Source: Gaeumannomyces sp. JS-464
Lineage: Eukaryota; Ascomycota; Sordariomycetes; Magnaporthales; Magnaporthaceae
DNA length: 64,000 nucleotides
Direction: 5' to 3'
Assembly: GCA_002197995.1 (NCBI GenBank)
Contig: NGZR01000009.1
Location: 186,001-250,000 of the forward strand
Shown here one piece after another: positions 34,064 through 42,841 of the stretch (its first letter is position 1; each line of letters begins with the position of its first letter). A program made the translations under genes and the position numbers. Below the pieces are notes generated by a model, which searched no databases, was not told where the DNA came from, and saw only the letters and a list, made by a program, of their open reading frames with translations.

Positions 34064-35111
34064 TTTGACGTTTTCGCTTGCGTGGTTTCCAGGAAGGCGG
34101 GGTGGTGATGGGCGGTTGTTTGGACTATGTTGGGTGCTGTTCACCCCGCACCTTTGCTGAGCCGTTTCTCTGGACAACCAAGCCCAAGGGTACCTATTCG
34201 CTGTTCGAGTAGCGGGGAGGTCACAGTTTTGGTTGGGCGCAGTCGTTGGGCAAAGTCAAGTCTCGGCGTGTCCCCGCACACCAGACTGGTGGGAAAGTTC
34301 GAATGGAAACTTGATGTTGCGAGCGGGAATGGACGCGTCCAATAGCGCTCAAGTCGGCGAACGCGCCCGTGAGGATGGTGGGCAGGAGGGAAAGCTGGAA
34401 ATGAGAGAGAAAAAGGACGGCGGCTTGGTGCTAAACGAAATGGACGTGCAGGGGCATCAAAACGCCAGCACCAGGCCGGGCTAACCTTGCTTGAGGTCAG
34501 GGGTGGTGCATATATTGATTTGGACCACGGGCATCGCCAACACAGCCTTTCCAGACGACACAGGCAATGCCGATACGGTAGAAAGCTATCTCTCCGCCGG
34601 CGTCGGATATCTGGAAGACCCCCCTCGACGGACGTCATCCCCGAGTTACCCGGCAGACCAGGTCCCCGCAGTTGATGGGAGTCTCCAATCCCAAAGACAC
34701 CCCCAAACGGTAAATCTGCCACCTGAGTTCGTTGCGAGCATTATGGCTTTGAAAATCCCGCGACCTACCTAGTCCTAAGTTACCCCCGACTTCGCTGCCA
34801 GATCGCATACACACAAACCTTTGTGTCTAGAGGCTTTAGATTTTTCAATTGGTTGCCAGAGCGGGGCCTGACGCGGCAGCTGGTGTTGCACCATCGACGG
34901 CGGTTTTGGCAGAAGAGTGGCCTGATGGCTGCATCAAGCGACTGCCAGGAAAGGCAACATGAGAGCTGTTCGAGTGAATAAGTACCAGGCCGCTCCACCG
35001 CCATCATAGTCACCAGCGACATCCCCATTGTCGCCATCGACGCCGCAGTCTGGGACTTCCAGCGGCAAACAGGATTATTCGCTACTTTCAGGGGCTTTCG
35101 AGAGGCAAGCC
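34064..35111. other. divergent promoter region
   Basis: About 1 kb separates the minus-strand lysine-repeat gene from the plus-strand flavoprotein gene. The frames in it are short or begin at non-ATG codons. A pyrimidine-poor, mixed sequence without TATA was seen directly upstream of 35112. Confidence 0.5.
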
Positions 35112-36770
35112 ATGCCAAGCAGGCGCCTCATCGCCAGAGCCGTCACAGCAATCTTTGCGTTCGTCGTCGTGCCCTTTGCGGCCGTCCACTACTACCGCCA
35201 GACATACGCCCACCAAGCAGGCATGATGAGCGCCATCAACAAGCCGGCCGCCCAGCACCAGATCATCGTGGTCGGCGCCGGCCTGGCCGGCCTGGCCGCC
35301 GCCCACGCCGCGCTGACGGCGAGCCCGACCGCCTCGGTCCTGCTGCTCGAGCGTGCCGCCAAGCCCGGCGGCAACAGCATCAAGGCCTCGAGCGGCATCA
35401 ACGGCGTGCCCACGCGCTTCCAGAAGCCCGGCCTGGACTCGGCCGACCGCTTCCGCGACGACACAGCCCGCTCCGCCGGCGCCCGCCTCTCCGGCGCCAA
35501 GGCCGACCTCGCCTTCGGAAGCTTCGGCCGCCCCGCTAGGGAGGCCCTGATCGCGCGCCTGGCCGACCGGTCCGCCGACGCCGTGCACTGGCTGCACGAC
35601 ACGGTTGGCGTCGACCTGTCCGTCGTCGCCCAGCTCGGCGGCCACTCGGCCGCCCGCACCCACCGTGGCGCCGGCAAGGCCCCGCCCGGATTCGCCATCG
35701 TCAGCGCCCTGCTGGCTCAGCTCAAGGACGGCGTGGGCAAGGGCCGGTTCGAGCTGTGGACCGGCTGCGAGGTCACCAAGCTCCTGACCCGCTCCACCCC
35801 GCACTCCACCGAAACGGCCGACCAGCTCCACGTGAACGGCGTTGAGTTCTCGTGTGTCGACGGCGCCGGCAAGAGCAGCCCTGCCGAGGCCAGCGGCCCC
35901 GTCATCTTCGCGACGGGCGGGTTCGCGGGAGACGCGACCGGCCTGCTCATCCAGCACCGCCCGGACTTAGGCCCCCTGCCGTCGACCAACGACGCGGCGC
36001 GGGCGGTCGGCCTCGGCGTGCTGGAGCGGGACGTGCTCGCGGCTATGGTCGATATGGATAGTATCCAGGTGCACCCGACGGGCTTCGTCGACCCCGGGAA
36101 CCCGAACGCGCCCGTCAAGATCCTGGCGGCCGAGCTGCTGCGCGGCGAGGGCGGGATCCTGCTCCGGGACGGGAGGCGGTTCGTCAACGAGATGGAGACG
36201 CGCGAGCACGTCAGCGCTGCCGTCATGGCGGCCCCGCCCGTCGGAGCCGAAGAAGGCGCAGCAGCAGCAGCAGCAGCAGACGGGAAGGAGGTGCCGAGGC
36301 AGTGGGACGTGCAGCTCCTGCTGGACCCGGGCGCGTGCGAGGTCGCGGCCAACCACATCGGCTTCTACCTGTTCAAGGGCCTGATGAAGAAGCAAAAGGT
36401 GCGCGAACTCGACGAGGCCACACGCCAGGCGGTCCGCGAGTACAGCGACGTCGTGGCCGGGAAGAAGCCGGACCCGTTCGGGCGCACCGTGTTTGGGCAC
36501 TGGAGACTGAGGGCGGGCGACGTGACAGACGACGAGGAGGTGTGTGTCGGGAGGGTCACGCCCATCACGCACTTCACCATGGGCGGGGCGGCCATCAACG
36601 ACAGGGCGCAGGTGCTCGGGGCGGGTGCCGGGGCGCCGGTCGAGGGCCTCTGGGCCGCCGGCGAGGTCACGGGTGGGCTGCACGGCGACAACCGGCTGGG
36701 AGGGTCGTCGCTCCTGGAGTGTGTGGTGTTTGGCCGCATTGCGGGCGAGGAGGCGGCTCGCTATGTGTAG
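35112..36770 (+). CDS. FAD-dependent fumarate reductase (Osm1/Frd1-like), membrane-anchored or targeted
   Basis: Soluble-type fumarate reductase of the yeast Osm1/Frd1 family, reducing fumarate to succinate and reoxidising flavins or NADH, for example during oxidative folding under low oxygen. From the ATG at 35112 the protein is 552 residues. An N-terminal hydrophobic segment (TAIFAFVVVPFAAV, about 12-25) could be a signal anchor. The FAD-binding GAGLAG is at 55-60 and PGGNSIKASSGINGV follows. Substrate-site motifs SIQVHPTGF, RRFVNEMETREHVS and ITHFTMGG are all present. The C-terminal LWAAGEVTGGLHGDNRLGG completes the FAD site. A poly-Ala insert ([11 protein letters not shown]) is unusual. 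The upstream frame starts at a TTG, which I did not use. Confidence 0.93.
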   Translation: MPSRRLIARAVTAIFAFVVVPFAAVHYYRQTYAHQAGMMSAINKPAAQHQIIVVGAGLAGLAAAHAALTASPTASVLLLERAAKPGGNSIKASSGINGVPTRFQKPGLDSADRFRDDTARSAGARLSGAKADLAFGSFGRPAREALIARLADRSADAVHWLHDTVGVDLSVVAQLGGHSAARTHRGAGKAPPGFAIVSALLAQLKDGVGKGRFELWTGCEVTKLLTRSTPHSTETADQLHVNGVEFSCVDGAGKSSPAEASGPVIFATGGFAGDATGLLIQHRPDLGPLPSTNDAARAVGLGVLERDVLAAMVDMDSIQVHPTGFVDPGNPNAPVKILAAELLRGEGGILLRDGRRFVNEMETREHVSAAVMAAPPVGAEEGAAAAAAADGKEVPRQWDVQLLLDPGACEVAANHIGFYLFKGLMKKQKVRELDEATRQAVREYSDVVAGKKPDPFGRTVFGHWRLRAGDVTDDEEVCVGRVTPITHFTMGGAAINDRAQVLGAGAGAPVEGLWAAGEVTGGLHGDNRLGGSSLLECVVFGRIAGEEAARYV

Positions 36771-37470
36771 CCCGTCACCGGCTGATTGGGCTCCCCCATT
36801 GCCGATAGTGGCAGGCGATGTGTACCGTGATTTCCAGACACCTGAGCATGTATTTCCATATACGGCTTCCATCAGTTTGCATTTTTAACCCGCCTTGTTC
36901 CATAGACAACGTGTTGCCCTCGAGGATACCTTTCGGCAGACAATCCGTTTGGCCAGTCTCAACGAATCCCGTCGGCATACCGAGTTCCTAGCCACCCACG
37001 ACGCGGAAGACATGCTTGCAAAGCTCCAGCAGCAGTGCGAAACCGCGTGGGCCGCAGCATCGGCAACCGGAGCCCAAACCGACTGTCACAACCCTGGCTG
37101 GACACCGCTATTCTCGAAGACGGTAACGGTCCATCTTGGTTCAAGTTGTACATCGGCCGAAGCAAAGCCGCCTGCGGGAGGATTGATTCCCTATGGAAGC
37201 CAAGGACGACGGAATCGGCTTGTTTCACCGACTTTGGGCCGCTGAAACGACAAAAAATGCAACTTTCTTCCTCCTTGGTTCCCTCCCAGACTCGGCTTGG
37301 CTTCCGCGAACCGGCAGGGACTTCGGCCTGTGGCTAAACATCGTGGAAATGTTTTGGTGTCTTGCTTTTCAGATACTTCCACGGCGTTTACTGCAAACCC
37401 CTACCCGACAGCCGGGTCCGGCAGGGCCACCGAAAAGCCTGGCGTCACGGCGGCGTCTGGTAATGCGACA
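36771..37470. other. intergenic region downstream of the fumarate reductase
   Basis: This is 3' flank and non-coding DNA. One frame (36895-37245, +) has fairly protein-like sequence in its first half (ATHDAEDMLAKLQQQCETAW) but lacks an ATG near its start and any domain, so it is left uncalled. Confidence 0.4.
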
Positions 37471-37479
37471 GGCATGCAC

Positions 37480-37605
37480 CATAACATCACCCATTACGGC
37501 AGTGCCGGAATATGGAACGACAAGAGTTATGTTTTTTTTTTTCTTCTTTCACCTTTGGCCGGTGCACCTCCCGCTCCCGTGCTGCCCGGGCCCACGCACC
37601 GCCTC
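37480..37605 (+). repeat. diverged direct repeat, left copy
   Basis: Shares blocks in the same order with 39122-39235: AACATCACCCA, then a GACRAGAG-type block, a T-run followed by CACCTTTGGC, then GTGCNCCTCCCG and GCACCG. The copies look roughly 70% alike by eye. They may be eroded LTRs around the retroelement relic, or a duplicated 3' flank of the acetate transporter gene. Confidence 0.6.
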
Positions 37606-37844
37606 TTCCACTCGAACTCTAGCACGCAGGGGAGTAAAACAACACCCCTAAGCGGATGAGGGAATGAAGCAATGAGGGCATAAAAACTACCAAAAAGAGC
37701 GTTTCGTATTCCTTCTGTCTAGGTAGTCCTGAGGGGATCCCCAGATTTAACTGTAAATGGCTGCTGTCTACCAGGAGGGAGCGATCACGTGATAACATCA
37801 CGTGAAAACTAATTACGCAATCAGTCCCTACATAAGTCCCCCCT

Positions 37845-37909
37845 GATCGCCATAGGGACCCCCGCTACGGCGATCAGCGCCTCAAAAAAAAAAAAAAAAA
37901 AAAAAAAAA
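37845..37909. repeat. 11-base hairpin followed by an A26 tract
   Basis: GATCGCCATAG (37845-37855) and CTACGGCGATC (37865-37875) form an imperfect inverted repeat, 10 of 11 bases pairing around a 9-base loop. Eight bases later comes a run of 26 A (37884-37909). Confidence 0.8.
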
Positions 37910-38028
37910 CACCATGACAACGCTAAGAAAATGAGTGACTTGGGTGAGCTAAAAACGCTGTCCTTTCTATCTTAATCCTCCGTTTTATGCCGTAATCTTT
38001 GTATTCCCATTCATTACCAAAGCATCGC

Positions 38029-38053
38029 AAAAAAAAAAAAAAAAAAAAAAAAA
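38029..38053. repeat. A25 homopolymer
   Basis: Second long A tract, 119 bases after the first, in an AT-rich stretch that differs from the GC-rich surroundings. Confidence 0.9.
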
Positions 38054-38199
38054 CGAGAGTTACCGCCGGGAGCAAAGAGTAACTGGCCCGATGGTCCTTT
38101 AAAGGAAAAGAAGATATCCAGGTCGTGGAGGACAGTATTTACTGCTATCCGTCATCATTTATATCGATCTCCTAAAAAAAAAATGAGTCCAGTAAAGCA

Positions 38200-38769
38200 T
38201 TATTCAGTCCAAGGGCATCCGGAGGGCCCTCCTTTTTGGCAGGATAGTGGTCGTTAGCATCGTTCATCGAGTTATCCGGCGAGTTCAGCGTGCATTTTCT
38301 CAACGTTATCCTAACGCTTTTCGGTGTTAGATAGTCGCTTCTCGACGTCATCAAAACGACCCTTGATGGCGGCGAACTCTTTCATTGTCTCCTCATGTCG
38401 TCGGGTAACCGCCTTATCTCGGCGATAGAAAGCGGTGATCAACTCGTCGATCTTGCGCGTGAGATTCTGATCGCTGGAGGACTATGAAGGGCGAGGCCGG
38501 CCACGGCTGTGATGCATATGGGGCTATGAGGTGGAGCTGCGGGCGCCTGGGTCATCGGTATCCATGCTGTCATATCCGGCAGCATGGGAAAACGGACGCA
38601 AAGGGGTGATGGGATCATCATGGGACTTCTGAGGGAAGTTGGGGCCCTCCGGGGACGAGCCGGCAAATGCAGACGACATGCCCGAGCTATGTCGGGAACC
38701 CGCAGCAGCCTGTCCAGTGGCGAGGGGCTGGGCCTGCGTGTCGCCGTTCACGCGGAGGTTGTCAGACAC
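38200..38769 (-). mobile_element. decayed retroelement gag/ORF1-like fragment with RIP-like stop codons
   Basis: On the minus strand one frame runs from about 38769 to 38280 and reads like a retrotransposon gag or ORF1 protein: a Ser/Pro/Gly-rich head with PNFPQKSHDDPITPLRPF, then a coiled coil including LTRKIDELITAFYRRDKAVT and FDDVEKRLSNTEKR. It is broken by four in-frame stops, three TAG and one TAA. All four could come from CAG or CAA by a single C-to-T change, the mark of repeat-induced point mutation. No reverse transcriptase or integrase remains nearby. Family assignment is by resemblance of layout only. Confidence 0.6.
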
Positions 38770-39121
38770 GTTACTCTAGCTATACGGATGGAGACAAGGG
38801 AATACTTACATTTGACATCCTCGGATATGTGGCATGTTCGGATGTGTTGGCAAGTCGGATCCTACGCCTTATGGTGCCAATTCAACAGTAGGCCGCAAGC
38901 CTGGGGGTTGAGTGATCACACAGTTTACAACAAAGTCGATCAAGCATGATGCCTTCGCGTGGAGTCTTGCAGGCGTGCACCACAACCTCTAAATAAGAGG
39001 AAGTGGAACCGAATGATCATGCATGCGATGATTAGGTAGTCTGGTGGTACTCAAGTATTATTTGGGAGTCTCCATGGGGGTGAAAGATTGGTGCTTGCTG
39101 GTTGGGGGGGCTTGAATGTAT

Positions 39122-39235
39122 TTAACATCACCCACTGCACCAGAGCTGTAATGACGAGAGCCTTTTTTCCACCTTTGGCTTGTGCCCCTCCCGTGCTCCC
39201 TGTGCTTCCAGGGCCGCGCACCGAGCGCGACTGCT
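39122..39235 (+). repeat. diverged direct repeat, right copy
   Basis: Partner of the left copy at 37480-37605, same orientation. It lies 75-190 bases beyond the stop codon of the minus-strand acetate transporter gene, in its presumed 3' UTR. Confidence 0.6.
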
Positions 39236-39309
39236 CGGATGCCGTGAAGGAAGGCGAGACGTTAGGCTGCCGCCCTGGCAGCCCATGCTCGCACTTTTCT
39301 ACACCACGT

Positions 39310-40422
39310 TTACGCCTTCTCCCGCTCCGTCTTGTGTGCCGCGGCATGCGCGGCCCTTGCGCTCCGGCCCTTCTCAGACCACGGAAAGTGAAAGACGGGG
39401 ATGAGGAAGAACGAGTTGCTGAAGAGACTCTTGTGTTAGTGCACGGCGCGAAAAGAGGAAAAGAAGTATGAAATGAGGGGAAGACAGGAGGCAAAACTGT
39501 ACCTGTGGTCCGCAATACCGGCAAACGCGTTGTACCACGCCAGAAAGGCCGCCAGCATGCCAAACGCCCCGCCGGCCTTCTCGAGCGCGTGGCCGACGTC
39601 GACGCTGCCGACGTTGAGGGCGTACTCGGCGCAGGCCAGCATCAAAAAGGCCATGTCGAGCGTGAAGAAGAGCAGGAAGAACATGACGGTGGACCGCAGC
39701 GTGCACAGCAGCAGGATGGTGGTGAAGACGAACCAGCCCGTCAGGAAGATGCCCACGGCGCTGTTGCCCATGGCCGGGTCGCCCGACTGGTCGTACGGCC
39801 CGCCCTCACCCAGGATGTTCCAGCCGGGCGTCAGCAGGATGCCGTAGGCGATCCAGAAGCCGCCGTACGACGACAGCGCCGTGGCGCCAAACGTGTTGCC
39901 CACCGCCATCTCCCACATGCCGGCCAGCAGCTGCACGAGCCCGCCGTAGCCCAGGGCGAGCGGCACGACGATGTTGGGCACCTTGAGCCCGCGCGCGCCC
40001 AGGTTGACGGCCGACAGCACAAACGTCGTCAGCGCAAACGCCGACAGGCCGAGCGGCGCCGGGTTGGCGAACCTGCGGTCGTCGACGGCCCGGAACAGGC
40101 CGGGCTGGAACTCGCCCCCAAAGGCCGGCAGCCGCGCGTCGGCCGCGTCGCGGTGCGCGTACGCGTTGGGGTTGTGCCCGAACTCGAACTGCGTCGACCC
40201 GTTGCCCGACGACGAGCCCGGAGGCCTTTGGTGGTGGGCGTGGCCCGCCGGGTCCATGCTCATCCGCTGCTGCTGCTGCTGCTGGGCTGGGCCTGCGGCG
40301 CTGTTGTAGTACTGCTGCTGGTTCCCTAGCAGGTGGCTGGGCGGCTCGGCGGAGGTGGCATGCGTTATGGTGGGCTTGTCCTCGCCCGTGGAGGGGCCCC
40401 TTTGGAGGTGATTGGACTCCAT
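39310..40422 (-). CDS. acetate/ammonium permease of the GPR1/FUN34/YaaH (AceTr) family
   Basis: Plasma-membrane acetate uptake protein like yeast Ady2. Two exons, 40422-39503 and 39418-39310. The 84-base intron (GTACAG...CTTCAG) falls inside the last transmembrane part and restores AGIADHSNSFFLIPVFHFPW; total 342 residues. A hydrophilic N-terminal tail of about 110 residues contains poly-Gln. The family signature NPAPLGLSAFALTTF starts at about residue 120, and six hydrophobic segments follow. The C-terminal tail is short and basic (HKTEREKA). An earlier AG acceptor (ACACAAG at about 39431) would give a worse fit. Such genes are usually induced on acetate and repressed by glucose, though nothing in the promoter shows this here. 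Confidence 0.93.
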
Positions 40423-42841
40423 GGTGGTCTACCGGAGTTCTCTTCTCCGGTCCCTCTTAAAGCCTGTGAGATTAGGTGAACCCTATGCGGTCAACCGAAC
40501 CGCTAGTTAAGACGATGCGGGGGTGAACCGTAGACTTTGTCTGAACTTGGAGCCGGTCCGTCGTGTCGGGGACGAGTCAAGGGTGTGCAAAATCCCCAGA
40601 GGCAGGGAAGTGGCAGATTTAAAGAGATTGGCCGAGGGGACGGCTGGCGGGTGTAGGAGAGGAGGCAGGGAAAGTGGCGGGGTGCGCGAGGTGTATTCCA
40701 AGCTTGTTGGGGTCGAGCCGAATAAGCCGTGATATATGGAGATGGATGACGCCACCCCAACGATCGACAGTGGGCACGGGATGAAGTCCCTTTTTGGACC
40801 AAGCATCCTAATGGAGAGGAATCACAGTGAATGCTCGGGAATAGCTCAGAACATGTCAACCAAGCCCTTTCCTTTATTATATACCCCCGGAAAACGACAG
40901 CAGGGCCAGTCATGTCCGCCAGCTGACCGAGCCCGGACGCTTTACTCCCTGGATCTATTTCACCCGTGGTCTGTTGCGGCTTATCAGTCACCTGACGGCA
41001 TCCCCTAGGTACCAGCGCTTTCTTCCCTCGCATTTTTCCACTTATCTCCTCGTCAGGCCTTTCTTCCTTCTTCATCCAGGATCTCTCCGTGCCGAGGGCC
41101 GGCCTGGAAGCCTGGCCTGACCAGAGACAAAGGCCTCGGCAAGTTTGCGGAGCCCTCCGGCCGGTAAAGGATGTTGATTGTGGGTGTCTTTCTTGCTCTC
41201 GCGAAAAATAAAATTAAAAACCCACCTCGTTGGCCTCAGCTTTTGCAAGTCGGGGACATGCCGTTCCATCCACCCGGCCGTCCGGCGGTGTCATGTTGTA
41301 GTAATTCCCCCCTCTCCCCGCGCCTTTTCCCCCGCGAAGTCCCCCTTTTTTTAGCGCCGGGGCTCCGCATCTCGTTTTGTCGTGTTGGCTGTGGCCATAT
41401 CCATGTCTCGTCGACGGTGAAGACTGTGTGCGGAGGGATTACATGGGTACGTACGGGGGTGCTACGGAGATAAACCCAGGGCGCTGCCATGAGGTTTTGG
41501 TTCACGAAAAGCCGGGCCCACTCACCCACTCGCTCGCAGCCCACCATCTCCCTCCCCTTTGCATTCCGACCATCTCCAGACCCAGACGTACGTAGTTGAT
41601 ACAGTCTTCGACATCAGAGCCAGAGGCATACTTGATGTAACCGATGGGGGTTGCAACAAGGCCAAAAACGGCCCGGGTCTCGCCGAAGAGAGGCATCAAG
41701 ACAGGCCACTGACATGAAGCTCACAGCCGTGTATCTCTTAGCACCAAATCCCGAGGGGACAAGATCTCCCTCTAATTCGGGGACCGGCAAAGGAATCACC
41801 AATACTTCCCCACCGATGACCGCGACTTGGTGACCCCGACCCTAGTATTCTTTTCGTGTTCGCTCCCGCAAGAAGAAGAAAAAAAAAATCCGCCAAGGAA
41901 TCTCGCGCAAACACGTCACAGTCACCCACTCACACACACCCCTGGCCAGGCGAAAAAATGCTTACGTCGAGCCGCAGTGGATCCTCCCGAGCGCCGCACA
42001 CACACAAACGCGCTTGGGTGCCGAGCAGCCGAAGCCGATCATGCTTGGCATGCAAGCCACTCAACCACTCCCGATCCAGGGGGCCAGGGTGGTTGGGCGG
42101 TGTTGTTTCTGTGGAGCTCACTTTTCTTCCATCATGCCATGATGGATTCTTTGCTCATTCACTAGACTTGGCTCCCTCAGCGTCTCCCGAATTGTTTTTT
42201 CAAATGCAAAAACACTCCATCATACTGAGATGAGGAAGAGGTGGCTTTGCGTATCTATTCATGTGTATACCACTAGAAAAACAATCTTACAGACCGCTTT
42301 CATGTCTTGCTGGCCTCATTGCTGTCGCCTCAGCTCGGCCTGGCTCGGTCAGGAAACACCGCCCGGCTTCCGTCTCCTCTCGCTGCAGGCCGGCCCGAGG
42401 AAGCGGGAATCAGCTGATAGTGAAAATCTGGCTGTGCATTGGCAATGTCTATATCGTCGCGTATCTCGGCTTTTATCTATGCCATACCCTCTTTCCACAT
42501 TACCCGACGAATGGGTGACGTCGTGTGCGATTGGCAGCGCATACGTACCATCGACCCTCACTCCCTTCCCTCCGTCTCCCACAAAAGAGCGTCAAAAAGG
42601 CCCAGTGGCCTCAGTAAGCCCATATCGTGATCATGATATATCAGATGACCCTCCTGACAAAAAATGTAGAAACTAAACAGACTCTAGCTGACACCATTAG
42701 CCACTCTTTTCTCCTGGAGTTCTTGTAAATACTCATCCTTCATCAAAATATCATGGGGCGATAAGGCCTAGCAAAGCGAAAAGCTGCTGTCCGGCTCTCA
42801 GAATAGGCAAAGCAAGCAAAACGAACAAAGGAGAGAGAGAC
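40423..42841. other. 2.4 kb intergenic region
   Basis: This is the promoter side of the acetate transporter and the 3' flank of the WSC gene. Frames such as 40503-41075 (-) lack domains. A CCCTAGGTACC motif lies at about 41003, a T/C-rich tract at 41290-41350, and an ACACACAC-rich stretch around 41925-42005. Confidence 0.55.

Noticed and set aside
33107..34108. Leu/Phe-rich 333-residue frame antisense to the lysine-repeat gene, resembling a membrane protein
   Set aside because: The Leu/Phe repeats are the complement of the Lys codons in the 16-unit array.
35088..35957. 289-residue frame antisense to the fumarate reductase
   Set aside because: Gly/Ala/Arg-rich shadow of a gene with all catalytic motifs.
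36895..37245. 116-residue plus-strand frame with partly protein-like sequence
   Set aside because: No ATG near its beginning, no domain, and the second half loses protein-like composition. It might be a gene remnant, but evidence is too weak.
40503..41075. 190-residue minus-strand frame upstream of the acetate transporter
   Set aside because: Composition is irregular (many Pro, Cys, Trp and His without pattern) and it overlaps a frame in another phase.
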